Source: Pardosa pseudoannulata
Lineage: Eukaryota > Arthropoda > Arachnida > Araneae > Lycosidae
Assembly: GCA_032207245.1 (NCBI GenBank)
Contig: CM063503.1
Coordinates: 102,405,693 to 102,469,692 of the forward strand
Direction of reading: 5' to 3'
DNA: 64,000 bases
In this document: positions 37,401 through 52,597 of the stretch, piece after piece
How positions within the stretch are numbered: position 1 is the stretch's first letter
How the letters are laid out: each line of letters begins with the position of its first letter
The notes under the pieces: generated by a model
Database searches by the model: none
Seen by the model: the letters and a program-made list of their open reading frames with translations, nothing else
Told to the model about the DNA's origin: nothing
Program-made: the position numbers and the translations under genes

Positions 37401-38565
37401 TGTTTCAATTTGCACGATAAATATAACTCTACCTCTGTTACATAATACATAATTTCAATTTTCCAATCATTGCCTGTGATTATTATTTTTTAAAAATATC
37501 TTTGTCCGTTAGCAGTTGTTTAGCAGTGTATTTTATTTCAGTCACAATTCTCAACTACTTGATACTTTAGAGACGTGCCCTTTTTTATTATAGCAAAAGA
37601 AATGACTGATAATATTGATTTAGCAAAGATTTGTGCCGATATGAAAGATTTGTGCCGATTTGAGCCGATATGTTTCATTGTGGCATGGTGATATTAGCAG
37701 CCTATTGAAGCACGAATAGATCTAGATTAAAAATCCAACTGTTTATTTTGCAAATGCTGTTATTTTTTAAAGCCAATATTAGAGGAATTATGCTCTTATG
37801 GTTTATCGGCTTGTTGATTGTAAAACTTTTAATACTTTAGTATGAGCATCATTTAACAATTAATTATATATTGATTTTTGTAGTGAAATTTTAAACATAT
37901 TTTGTATATTCAACTACATTACTACATTCTACTACGGGAAATTAGGATAATGGGGGTGAAAAGGAGCTTTCTCAACTCTCATTTTATTGTAATGATATAA
38001 ACAGCATGCTTAAAAAAAATTACTGCTTTTCCAATTCTTGCATGAAATTTTTCCAATAACAATTCTGTTGCAATACGTTTGTGTTTAAGCTTTGCGTTCA
38101 TACCTTTTTACCCCATTTTTCAAACAGCCAGCGCCATGTTTTGCTACTTAATTATCGTTATTTGCCTCCGAGATGAGAGCGAAAGTGGAACTTTTAAGTC
38201 TTTGTTGATATCTGCTTAGTGTGTCAACCTTGGGTTTTGCAAGAGTCAGGTCAGATGAGGTCTTTCAACTCTTCCTCTCCTTATTTCCGTGCGGAGTGAA
38301 AGTTTTACTATGAGTAGGACCGCACTCTTTTGATTGGATTTCTATCCGCTTAGATGCTTGGCCGAGTTTTGCAACGTTTTAGTTGATGGCAGTGTAACAT
38401 ATTTTTTTTACTAAATGGTGCAAGATTGTACGATTTTTGTGAAAATCATTGTACTGTTTTGCTGTAAATATTTCCTATTTCACCCCCAAGAACATATCAC
38501 AAGTGACAAATGCTTTCTCTCTAGTTAAATCACTTATGAAATGTCTAATTACCATGCTACATATA

Positions 38566-38646
<81 letters not shown>

Positions 38647-41600
38647 ATATCAAAAGAGAGCAAACTTACTTTTACATCATTCTAAGGCTTCAACACATAT
38701 AGTTTTAGTATTGAATTATTTGTCATAAAATTTTAGCATTATGAATTTTTAGGTATAGGGCCGGGCACAGCTTCAAACACTTTTAAACGGTGGGCACTTC
38801 TAGTCTGTGAAACCAGAGTTCCTGTTGAGAAATCTTCTTATTTCTAGAAGTTTCTACAACGTTTCTTTCAGTTCTCCCCTATATTTTATTAATTGATTTA
38901 AGGTTCTCGAGTTTGGCTTCATCCCATCCCCTTCTTCACGGAAGTCTACTTATGGACTGCAGCTTACCAGAAGCATGCCAAACTCTTAAGACTAATGCGG
39001 ACCCAAATAAGGAAGATCTAAGTTTGAATAAGCCGCAAAAATTAGACTTCCAATTTAAGGAAGTATTGGGTTTTTTTTAAGTAAATAAATAAATAAATAA
39101 AAGTATTTAAAATATGTAACAACAAAATGGCACATTTCCTGTCTAGAACTTCACATCTCTTCTCTTCCATCCTACTTCGTACTTCAGGAGAAATCTTGTC
39201 TGCAGCTATTCTCAAAACTGTATGATGGATACTAGAAATTCCGTGTTTGACGGGAGCAGTGGCGTACGCATAATTTTTTCAAGGGGTGGGGTGGGGGTTC
39301 ATAATTCTAAAAAATAATAGCCCGCATAATTTCAACTAAAATTTTTATTTTTGCCATTTTGTCTGAGCTCAAGGGGGGGGGGAGTTTAAACCCCTACCCC
39401 CCCACCGCTTGCGTACGCCCCTGGACGGGAGACTCATATCCATTCATTAGTAGGGGGAAAACAAGACTTTCACCCATAACATTATTTCCGAATTCACGAG
39501 TAGTAACATTCTTGATTAAAGTTTCTTGATTAACAAATTTTCTTATAGTATATGGAAACATCTTTTGGGAATATTAATGAATAAATGGCGCTGTTGTCTG
39601 ATTTAGGTTAAATAATCTGATTTGGGTTTTTCTGTCCTGTGTGTCTGCGTAACCTTTCTGTATTTAAGTTATGGTTCCTGATTCTGGGAGTTAAGTTACT
39701 ATACCAACCTTTACACAATATTTGTGGAATTTACAAAAACCAAAGTACCTATAGTTTCTCGATTAACATATTTCCCTATAATATATGAAAACACCTGTTG
39801 GGAACGTTAACGAATAAATGGTGCTGTTGTGTCTGATTTGGATTAAATAGTGTAATTTTAAGAATTGTTTGTCTGTTGTGTGTATGCATATGTTTACGTA
39901 ACGTTTCGGTGTTTAAGTTATGTTTATCGATTCTGAGAATTGAATTAATATACGAACCTTCACGGAACATTTTTTAAACTTACAAAGGCCAAATCATGCG
40001 GATTTGAACTTACAAATTCTGTGTTCAAGAAAAGGTTATTATAACATCTGTACATACCCAATGTACATAGGAGACTGCACAAGCCTACTAAAAAACAAAG
40101 GGAACGTCGTTGTAAGAAATTTTAAAATTCAGTTGTGAAATTTATATTAATGCTTTTTCTTCATACTCTTGTATTAATAAAAATATCTTTGGTGTACAGT
40201 CAATAGGCTGCAAGTTGGAAATAATCGTGTCACATTCGAAAGTTATTCCAGCAGGTTGGTGCACTGTTAGGCGTAAATTAAATTTATGGTCGTGCATGAT
40301 TAATAGCATCTAGTTTCTGATTTAACATTTGTTTACGCATATGCAAATATAATGTATGTGATATAGAGTCTATTGTCTAGATTTTGCAATGTCCGTGTGT
40401 CATCCGAAATATACAAATGATATTAACTTGAAAATACATCAGTAGAGGAAGCTTCTCTTCAATGCATTAACTCTCTTTATCAGAATTTACAGTGAGCTAT
40501 TGTCATTACATTTTGTGAATTTCGTAGTTACAAAATGTGTTATTCTATGCTCCGCAACTCTCAGTAAAAACATTTTGTTTTCGTAATCCTTTGAGAACGC
40601 GTAACTAAAATACTCAGAAATTCAGAAGTCATTGTTTATTCCACTGAAATAATGTGTAAATTTGTCAATTACATTGAATACTTTTTGTGCGTTGTATAAA
40701 AATTGGCCGAACATAATAACGCGAAGTTTGAATGTCGAGGTTTAACTTTTTACAATTTGTGTTAGTATTAACGACCAATAACTTAAAACTGCCGCTTTTT
40801 TTATTTATTTTTTTTTCGCTACATATTCTTAACTTGTGATATCATGATACAGATGCTATATGTTAATATAGAAAAGAAAATAAATATGTAGAACGCCAGA
40901 CGATGCCCGAACAGGTTTTATGCTGCCTTTCGGTACTTGGTTGTTTGGAGAGCTACGATTTATTGTTTTGCTACACGAGGGCTAATGCTATCGGTACCCA
41001 CTATTTAAAGAAGATTTCAAACGGCTATGAACATCAATATCAGCAGTAGGATTTGAACAGACTTTGGTATAGAAAAGCAGCGCCCTAGTAGTTCTCTATT
41101 GTTATATGTTCATTCTTTTAAATAATAAGGATATACTATTTTTGTTCTTTAGTTTACGCTTATTCCCTGTTCATGTAACAGGTTCTGGTCTTAGTTTATA
41201 GGAAAAAATTGACAAACCATAGCAAACCAAACACATTCTTGTGTTTTTAAACTACCGAGGTGATAAAACTGAATTCATATATGTCATAGAAATAAGTCAA
41301 ACTAAAATCAGGAACATAAATTAAAAACAAAAAGTACCAGGTTACAGTCGACAACAACGAAAAAAAAAATATATGGGATTCTTTTTACGAGTTAATGTGC
41401 ACCATTTATAAGAATTGAAAATCTTTAAGCACTGAAATTCTTTGATCAAGATACCCCATTGCTGTTTTAACAAAATGTGTATGCCCGTACTATATCTGAT
41501 TTTATTAATTGCAACATTCTTAGAGCTAAGAAACTTAACTTATATATCTTTTTAAGTGTAATAGATGATCCATTTTCTTATGTTAAAGCTGTAACCAATT

Positions 41601-41847
41601 TTCATTTCATGTTTTTGATGGTCTTCAAACTTTGCTTAACATTTGTTTTCTATTCATGTGATTATGAATGTCAACAATTTGTAACCAAGATGCTTTATTT
41701 ATATAAATTAGCTATGTGTTGTTCCAGGAAGTGAAATTGCCGGGACATAATCTATTCAACTCTGCCCGGAAATGAATGCCAAAAATATTGCTTCCCGCGC
41801 AAACAATTTGACTGATAAATTATCAGTGTTTTCATAGTGTATTCACA

Positions 41848-41882
<35 letters not shown>

Positions 41883-44769
41883 TAGAGATTCAGCAGCATA
41901 TTTGTCGAGTAATAATTAAAATATTAATGTAAACGTTAAATTCCATGCTGTCAAATCTCTTTTAGTTTAACTTTAATATTTATATCATCCATAGAGTAAT
42001 TATATAGGATAGTTCGCCTTTCCTTTGCGTAGAATAATTTTATAATTTTTGTGAGCTGTTTTTCAATTACCGATTTTGGCCGATATTTATTAAGTAGTTC
42101 CGTTTTATTCGGACACTGGGATTTAGTACGTGATGGATTTGTTCAAAATTATTTACTATTATATAGCTTTTAAGACGTATAGAATATTTTAATACGATAT
42201 GAGTAGAAACATATCTAAATATTCTTTAAATTCTGGATTCAGGAAACTGACCTGCGGGCTCTGTGATCGTTAATCATGCTAAAAATTTACTGTACCGTCG
42301 TATGTCAGGAGTTTTATAGCGCATTCACATCAGCTTCTAAGGAAAAAATACGTTTAAATGAAATTATAAAATCAAATGTAACACAAACACCTATATTTGC
42401 TCGTGATTAAATATTATGTCTGGATAACTCTAAGCTATTCTGTTTTTGTTGAATGTTGTTACGTCTCCAAGACAACTTTTGAAAAAAAATTGTTTTAAAG
42501 CAAGGAAATGCAACTAATGCATATGCTTTCATTAAAAAAATTATTTTTTGCACATTAAAGGTATTTTCAGTTTTTAACAGCTTAATTTCATAACATCTTT
42601 AAAACGCAATGATGGCGTCCTAGGGTTAATATTTTCTTATTCCAATTTAAAGGGAATTATAGCTTATTTCAATGGCTGTGCGATAAATTTTCTCAGTATA
42701 ATGCAAGTCTTCGCAATGCTGCTGCTTAAAAGAATGTTTTTTCTTTAAAATAAACTTGAATTATGATGAAAGAGATGCACAAAATATACAAATTCTATTT
42801 TTATTTTGTAAATATTAACAACAAAAAAATAACGAAATTTGCTATCAACTACAACAATCTACCACATAAAGATTTTTAATTATTGAATGGTCCAAATTCA
42901 AGTCGTAGTTAAATTTCGCTGCTTCTGCCTTCCAATTATCGCCCAATTATCAGTTCTGATTGTTTCAGTCACCAATTTTTCAAGGTTGTAAAATGTTTTT
43001 CTATCATATTTAACCGATTAATTTTTGTGCTTGTGTAAGCTATATATTTGGCCAAGCTTGGCTGTATGTACCCATTAGAATCGGTATATCAAATACCGAA
43101 TTTGTCGAACTGATTCGTTTAATTTTTTAAAAAAGTAGTCAAATCGTAATTAATGTTCTAAACTGTTAGATCCATCTAGCCTGTGTGTTACTTACAATAA
43201 CAGCTGTAGTTTGGTGATGTTAGTAAGAACTAGAGATTATGATTAAGCCCCTTAATTGTTCTGTCAAAACGATAGCCGAATGGGTAGGGCGCTGCTCTTC
43301 GCTACCGGAGTTCGCGGGTTCCAATACTTCTGTGGGCATGAATGTTCGGAATCAGCTTTAAATAGGAGCCCTCATGTAGCAAAATAGTAGACTAGTTCTC
43401 TAAACCAAACCCACAGAAGCTTTTGACCGTTCAAAATTGCCTTTAAGCACTAGGTTCCATTTGAACAACCAAGAAGCAAAGGAGTGTAAGCGAGAAAAGG
43501 CGAGTTTTTCTTTTTCTCCCGCGTGCATTTTTATAATGCTATTAATACCAAAGACATTTGAAAGTAAATTACATGTATTTTCTGCAATATCTTTTTATTG
43601 CAAATGTTTTCATTTGATCCTTTTTATAATCTTTATTTTGATGTAATATTAAGGTGTTATTAACTTCATAGTATAAATTTTTAATTATTTTATTTTGTAT
43701 TATCATTTCACTTTATATTATATACAAACATTAAAATTTGAAAATACAAGAAGTGTATTCAGAAAGTTTTCTCTGGTAATGTGCAATCAGCATTACTCAA
43801 ATTATTTAGAATAAAAACAGTACAGAATTATAATGAAATATAAAAAAATATTTTCTTAAAAATCGCTTTTATTTAACAAGAAAAAAAAAAAGATTAAAAA
43901 TGCACTGAAAAGTAAAAAAAAAAAAAAAAAATATTTAAATGCTATAATTATCTTTTATTAACATAATTAAAAATCATAAATATAAAGCACATTTTCAGAC
44001 AAAAACATATGTTATTACATAGAATAAATTATTTCCATTGTTTAAAAGAACAACTGTTTACATTTACCAAATTGATTCTCCCCCTCCAATCTAATTTTTT
44101 ATAATTGAATATTGTATCATCACCGGCAATGAACTTATGGGCAAAATTTCAGATCATTAGCTAGTCAGGAAAGTAGTTAAAAATTAATCACAAAATACTG
44201 ACATACAACTGGAGTTAAGTATGAGCAATTAATAAAACTAAATCTACATTTCTATAATGCCATGTGAGTAAAGTTTTTTTAAATGCTGCTAATTGAGTAT
44301 GGACTCAAATAATAGAACAATTGTTTTACTTTTTTTACTATATCATGCAGGTTTACATCTAAATGTACAGAAAAATTTGTAACTGTAATAAGTATATTCT
44401 AAAAGTTTGCTTAAGTACATTGTGTCAATTTGATATAGAATAAAATCAAATATAATGTAGTGACTAAATCTAGACTGCTATGATGTCATTTCAATAGATC
44501 ATTTTTTTTTCTTTTCTTGTGCCAGCTTAGTATGAACCCCATAATACATACATATAGGACTTCATTATTTAAAAAAAGTGTTAATGAAAAATTTCAGAAA
44601 AGTACTTGAATTCAATTATTGGAATAGCATACCATTTGCAGTAGTATCCATAACCAAGCAAGATGACAGTTGGAAAACAACATGTCTTCTACAGAATTGT
44701 TGCTTAGATAGTTCAATTCCTAAATTTATCTAAGACCAAGGATTTATCTTTAAATCTTTCTGAATATAA

Positions 44770-44829
<60 letters not shown>

Positions 44830-47800
44830 TTATAATTAACCATTTATTCTAAATTTAATAAGTGATGTTACCCAAATGACTGCGCAAACAAGGCACTTAG
44901 CCTGGTTGTATGAAAATAAATACTCTAGTTAGACATAATACAGTGCATAAACTGTCTACAATTTGACACTAACAAAATCATAAAAATCCTTATCCACAAC
45001 CAGAATAATCCTTCCTAACATCCCTTCTGGACTAAAACATGATTGGGGAATTTGGGACTATGTAGTGAGGCACTTCCCAGGGTCACTATAGAAAAGGATT
45101 TAAGAAATAGGAATGCCCCAAAATCCTATCTTAAGAATCTGAAAGAATGAAAGACAAATTGTTCCATGTATTGAAATGAACTGAAGCCAGATTGTTCTAT
45201 TCTGTGGCTTACATGAAGTCTGAATGGTAATATATCTGAAGCCAGCATATCTAATAAAGAGATGATCTAGTCCTATTGCCTTTGACTTTTGTCAATGACT
45301 GTACTCTGATGAGCTATCTATCTAATTATATGACCTTCCCCCTCCCTTCCTGAGAAATGATAATATATTATATAGAGTTAGCAAAAAATTAAGTTCACCA
45401 CTTCAGAGAATTCTAGAATGTGTTCTTTTCGTCCAATGAGATAAAATTTAAACTACAGATTCAAATGATATCCTTAACATATATAAAAGAATTAGTACAA
45501 AATCCACCAATAGGTGGTGCTGTAATGCACATTAACACATTTAATATTTTTCATATCCCCCTCATACAGCTGAATTCTCTTACAGCTGTAACAAGAATTC
45601 TGCTGGTTCTGGTAGAACAATAGTTTTTTCTTGCAACATAAGCATGATGTGCAGAGAAGTGACTAATGATTATGCTAAATCTACAGTCCTCTTTTTTTTT
45701 TTTTTTTTAAATCCAAAAGATAATGCTAATAAGCTTGTGCTATAGCAAATGATGTTGAACAAAGTGGGAACACTTTCAATATAAATACACTTTTAATATG
45801 CTAATAAATACCATTTGCTGTATAGTGCCACTTATTGGCAGAATTTTATTCTATTTTTTTTTATAAATGTCAAGCACATCATTTAAATTATCTGTTTAAA
45901 TTTTATCCCATTTGGACTAATAAAATGCATTCTAGAGCCCTCTGAAGTAGGAATCTTATTTCTTGCTAACCCTGTGTATGTGTGTGTAGGCTTTAAAATA
46001 TTTCATTGATTAAAAATCAAGAAAAATGTTGAAAAACTCACAAATATAAGAGTTTCTTAAATGTTCTTTTGTCAAAGAGTTTGCTAGCTAAAGAAAATTA
46101 TGAAATACTTTTATATTTGTCATTTTGACTGAAATGTTTTCATGATTAGGAAATCATAGATTTATTTTTTTTTAAATTGATTTTATTATTTTTTTAAAAT
46201 TTTAATTCTTACATGTGGGAGCAGGTGAACCTCCTGTAATTTAGGCATTTAATTTAATAGATGAAAAGTGGAAGTCTGTTTTAAAACAAAATCAAAAAGA
46301 GGAGCTTGACTTTTATAATAATGTTTTGGTTTCTTTGAATGATTTAGTGATATTTTCATAATTAGGTTTTTAGGATGTTCGTATGCTTTTTTATATTTTA
46401 TTTTATTATTCTTCTGTGTATGTGCTGTCAATATTTTTCATTTCCCAAATTAATTTTCAAGTAAGCAGTCTTGAGTAGCATTATTGATTACCTGCAGTGA
46501 ACTTGTTTCTCTGACTCATTGTCATGAGTAGGAATAGCTTTTTTCACCTGTAATGTATTGTTTGAGGAGTAACTTAATTTTTTTTAAAGATTACTTTAAG
46601 CTGCTCATAAATTAATATAATTCAAATCCGAAATAATTTAAGAACTTGAAACATTTTTGTAATTTTAATACATTTTGTTTTTTAATACAAGAAATGTGGC
46701 AGATTATTTCTTTAATACATCTTTCTATTTTAATTACTTTAATACTTATTTTTTTAATGGGAAATAATTTGAAATTTTCAATACAATGCAACATATTCAC
46801 TCCAAGGCAATTTTATTAGCCTCATATTACTTAATGTTTCATAAAACTTTGTCAGGGAATATTATATGAACTTTCTATGGCTCTAATTTCTAGAATTCAT
46901 TTATTGTGGACTATACACTTAGTAATTTTAAATAAGAGATTCATGGTAATTTGAATCAGTTTTATGATGTAAATTTTTTTTTTCAAATAATTATTACTTA
47001 ATCTTTAATTTGGCTAAGTCTGGCCGCTACACCGGACATGTATATATATAACATAATTGTCAGTGTTTGCCACAGCGGACATTATCTCAAAAATGGAAAA
47101 TGATATATATATTTTTTTATTTTACAGAGATCCTAATGTCTATACAGACATGGAAAAATAACAGAAATTAAAAAATATTTGAAAAAACATCTTGTCAAAT
47201 TAAGGGTTAAAGTTTTATTAAAAGGTACTAGGTCATTAAAATCGAACTTACATTTGAAAACACTTAAACAATTTGTAAAATTGCTTCACTTTGCAAGATC
47301 TTATCAGGTTTTCTTTTCAAATAAATGAAATTTAAAAAGGTCTTCAAATATTAATGAGTACTTGGTAATCCTTTTGCATTAGTTAATCAACTAAATTATT
47401 TATCAAATTTTTTTAATGATAATCTTGCTTTAATACTCATATTTTTCATAATACATGGTTACAAAATGTTTTGTTTCCTTTTCAGGTGGTGCTGGTGGTA
47501 AAGGTACATGGGGAAAGCCTGGAAGTGAATTAATGATGGAGCATGAAGAATATATTGCTGATGTGAAGGATCCAAATTATGATTATGAAAATCAGGTAGT
47601 GTTAAATGATATTTTAAGCAATTGTTTTACTCCATGAGTGATAGAAATTTTCAGCAATTTATTTTTGAAAAGCATAATTTGAAAATATATAAATGAATTA
47701 TTGAAATGTAATGTCTTTGATAACTCACAATGGGCTGTCTACCATGATGGATGTAAGGTATTTATGATGCAACAATGTAAATTCCTCTCAATTTTTATCA

Positions 47801-50800
47801 TTCTCAGAAGGGGAGATTATTGTTCCTGATTCTGTAACTCATTCCTACCTGTCAACCTCCCAGCAAGAGGACATAGAGACCTCCAAATTTATGCTATACA
47901 TCTTCTGGGTCTTTAGTGAGATACTTTGTGAACCTTCCAGACTCAAACCTTGTAACCCTGAATTCTAGCCCTGTACACTGTCGATTAGGTCCTTTTGGGC
48001 CCTAAGAAAAGTATAATATCTACATTTTTATTTTTTGTTATAGGACACAGTTTTTTTTTGTTTATGCAAATTTTCCTTCACTATGGAGTTAGACAATAGT
48101 TGAACAATTAGGGCAACTGCTGGTGTAAATGTTTGTTTAAATTGACTCTAAACCTGTGAGTGAAACACAATGGGAAATAAACTACCTAAAAAAAATGTAT
48201 GTTTACCTTATGTTTCCAAAAATATTTTCATGAATTTTTTTCTTTCCATCTTCAGCTAGGTAATGCAATAAGGGTAACATACCCTCCTTATTGTCCATTG
48301 GCAGTACCTGTTACTTCTTGTTATAAATAATGTACCGAGAGCTATCCCCTAGAGAGATTCCCTCTCAGGTTTGTTGCCTTAACCAAAATATTACCATATT
48401 TGTAATATGAGGGGAGGGGGGAGGTTACATTTTTATGCGGGTGGCAAAACTGCTAGGTGATATACTGGATGATAATCTGCCATTAAGAGCACCACCTTTT
48501 ATTATGGATTTGAATCCTACTTCTGGCATAGATGCTTGTAGTCAGTCAAAATCAGCTTTAATTAGTAGATCTCAGTCTAATTAAGCCCTTGTGTTGCATA
48601 TTATAGGCTTCCTTAGTGACCAGCTTATTAATTAAAAGATAATAAGTAACACTTGAAACAATACAGTATTTATAGTTATGCATTAATGTAACAAATATTT
48701 AATATTAGTTAAATATAAGCAAAAATGGGAAAACAAAAGTAGGGTATGACAAAACTCTATTGGTTGATGCAGTTAAGTGGCTAATAGTTAAATTCCAATA
48801 CACTTGATGCAATACCTTTGCAGCAGCCAAGCAAACAGTTAACAGTAGTTTACATATATGCAAAAATGGAAAACAAACAAAAACGTAATGTAATATATGT
48901 TCAAAATCAGGTTCAAATAGATTAACTCAACACCTTAATCCTCATTTAGACAAAAAGGGACTTTAATGAAATTAAATCAATAACATTTCTAAGTGTATAT
49001 GAATTGTGTCATGTTTTGAATCATTTGAATCAGAATTGATAGAAAGAGCTACCAAATGAATTTTGTTTACAGAGAGCTAACAGCTGAGAAACAGCTCATA
49101 TTGGGGGAAAAAAAGACTAGTAATTCTAACTTAACCAACTAAACCACACTTGTGTTGAGAGGAAAGGAAAATTTAATAAATAAACAATTTTAAATTAAGT
49201 TTTATTTTAATATTTTATATATAAGAAATTCAGTACAAAATCTGTATGAAAATTATTAGAAGAAAACTTACAAAATAAAAATTTACATCTAATGACAAAC
49301 AGCATTTTGTTACAGTAGTTTTACTCAACAAAGTCGAGTAAATATGTTTTATTCATCTAATCTGAAAAAGTTACAAAATTACTTTTAATGTTAAATTTGT
49401 ACTTTCACATGAAGAAAACATATCTTTAAAATTGGATTTTTATATATTAATGAAACAGGATTTTATGCATGTATTTTTAGAATTGACAGCATATTTTTAA
49501 AAATTCATTATTGATTTTTAATACGTACAGGGCTCATATAGTCTGAAGTATCACCTCATCAGAACTAAATGTTTCTAAAAGTACAGATAACATTATGCTT
49601 GGAAAGATATATTTTTTTATGAAACATAATCCTAGATATTTTAATATTTTTAATTCATGTAATATATCAGTAACTTAACTACAAACTACTTCAAATCAGA
49701 GTTTAACAAAGTGTATAAAATTATCATTTTCATATCTCAGGAGATAAAGATATACCCATTAATAAATGTCAGTTAAATAAAGACATAAGGTACAGTTCCC
49801 AAACCATCAACTGGACTCGCCTACCTTAGGGAGTAAAAGGAAGAAAATAGTAAAAAAATAATGTCTTACGTTTTTGGAACATTTTTTATCAGAAAAATTG
49901 TATGTGCATACCCATTCAGAAGACAACATCTGTTGGCAGAAAATGACATGTGTACCCCTTGAAGAGTTAAGTACTTTCCAGTCTTATTAACTTCATATAA
50001 CAAAAAGACAACTTTCACAATGGAAAAATGTCAATTTTCTCACATTTTTAAAATTGAAATATTAATGGTTGGATTGTACAAATATATGTATATGCATATT
50101 AATGTTTATTTCAGGATGACTGTGAATTTGAAGCAATAGCCCCAGAACTGACTGAAGAAGACTTAGAAAAAACTGTTGATCCCTTACTCCATGAGTATTT
50201 TGAACATGGGGATACACAGGAAGTTATTGTAAGCATCCATTTAAAATATTCTGAATGTGTAATTTTAAATTTATATTTGGAAAAGTGTTCTGAGTAAATG
50301 CAACATTTTAGATTTTCTTATCTGTATTAATATATCCAAATTAAAATTAAAGCCCCTCTACACACACACACTTGGATAAGTGTGTACTTATTATTAGTCC
50401 TTATGCTAAAAACAATTCATAGCTGCAAAATATGAAAATTTAAAGAATGATATTTGAAAGTTGACTATTCTATTATACTGATGAATACATCTTCTATACT
50501 TAGTATAGCATTCTACTATATCCAAATTACTATATTTCAAAGCATAACTTAATTTTTTAATTATGCATTGGAAAGTTATTATGTTTGTTAAAGTTCTAAT
50601 CTAAGAATGAGTTTTTACTTCCTTGTAAATGGTAAGTTTTGAATGCTAATAATAAATTTTATTGTACAATAATCTCTGATTAATTTGTATTATGTTTATG
50701 GTTTAAAAATGACCTTTTCAATTTTAAAGTTGTGTCTTGAAGAATTGAATCTTGGGCAGTTGCGTCCTCAGATTGTATGTATGGCTGTGAGTCTTGCTAT

Positions 50801-52555
50801 GGAACGAAAACCTTCACAGCGGGAAATGACATCTGTTCTGCTGTCTGATATGTATGGACAGATTCTTTTACAAGATGATATTGCTTCTGGATTTGATTTG
50901 CTTTTGGAAAATCTTCCAGATTTAATTTTAGATACACCTGATGCAGCAACTGTAAGTAGAATTATTACTTCTCTTATATGTTAAAGTGTCATTTAAAGTT
51001 TATCCATTTTAATATTTTGTTTTATTTAAAGACATATGCTTGTGTTTAATACATTTTTTAATATAAAGTTATATTTTTAATTTAATCTTATGTTGAAGTC
51101 AATGGATGCACATATTGTATATATTTATTATAGTGATTTATTTTATTTTTTCAATGTAGAGTTTGTTTAGCACTAAGCTTATATATTTTGATTATATCAT
51201 TATCTTTACTGGCGTCTTTTAATATAGTGGTTTATGCAACTAATTAGTATATGATATGATATATTTAACTAGTACAGTTTTATTATAAAGCTTGTTCATC
51301 TAATTTAAAGCATTAAAAAGTGTCAACTAATTTAAATCTATTGAATATGTTTTTCAAAATTCGAGCATATTAATGCAGTAGTACTTTTTACTTTTAAAGC
51401 ATATATTACTTCTAAAAAAGTCATTTTCAGTAGCATATTAAAATTGATAGGGGATTAAATTTTTTTTTCTTTAATTGATGAATCTGTAGTATGTCACAGT
51501 TGCTCTATTCTTTTTTTTTTGTTTTGTTTTTTTTGTTTATAAAGAAACTTTTTAATGAAAAATCACACAGTACCAAGATTCTTCACTTTTTAATGAGCAA
51601 GGGTCACTTATTTAATGCAATTCATGCTATTTGCTTGCAGCAGTTAAACAAAACAGAAGAAATTAAATATTATATTCATAAGCGATGGAATATATATTGG
51701 TGTGATCATAAATTAAACTTGTATATTAAGATTATTATTTATGCAATGAATAATTCTTTAAAAAATTAAAATAATCAAGGTGAAATTTTCGTTTTTCTTT
51801 TTCAAATTAGGTCAAAGATAATTTACTAAGAAATATTTTCCTTAAGATGTGCTATTAAGATTCCTGTCAGTTTTATGCTAGAAATAAAATAAAGATATGA
51901 AAAAAATGCTTACTGTATTTTTGTATAAAAACAGGGTTGTTAAATGTTTCTTAAACTTAAAATATGGTATCAGTAAATAAAACTGCAATACTCAATAGTA
52001 TATTCAAAACTGTCAAAATAACAGCATCCATCTTCCTAGAGTTAAAATGTTAAATTTATTGTGAGTAGTTTAATATTTCTATTATTGCCTTTTCTTAAAG
52101 GTACTTGGAAATTTCATTGCTCGAGCTGTTGCAGATGACTGCTTGCCACCAAAATTTGTGCAGAGTTATAAAGGCAAAGTAGAATGTCTGCACTCACGGT
52201 AAGTATTATACTTTTTAATGCTGTTTTAACTCATATATACAGTAATGTAATTCAGTTACAAACTCTCAGATCTATCAAAATATTTGTAATTTTGAGAGAA
52301 CTAAAATTTAAGTTAGTCATCAATAACTATATTGTCTTACAATTTTTTTTTCTTATGCTCTTAATAATTAACCAATTTAGGCCTGAATTTTGTTTTTAGC
52401 TAAATTTTTTTGACTGATTTAAAATATTTATTTAGCTTATTCTAAAAGACTTGCATCAAGTTTTATTTAATTTTTGCAAACAGTTTTAACTTTATGCATC
52501 ATTAATAGGATTATAGACTTTGTGTGGAAAAAATTTGACTTTTCCATTATTAGTA

Positions 52556-52597
<42 letters not shown>

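Larger units (their letters stand above)
16985..47485 (+). other. PDCD4: PDCD4 intron 1 (30.5 kb)
   Basis: GT-AG intron that holds most of the window's repeats: six or more SINE copies, a piggyBac-like MITE, two hAT-like MITEs, numerous microsatellites and an A-rich duplicated tract. Long first introns often carry enhancers or alternative promoters. One CpG-richer stretch (about 20520-20780) is noted separately. No ORF inside it is convincing. Confidence 0.9.

Noticed and set aside
51491..51769. 92-residue ORF in PDCD4 intron 4
   Set aside because: It begins in a T run; AT-driven composition, no homology recognised and no splice or promoter context.
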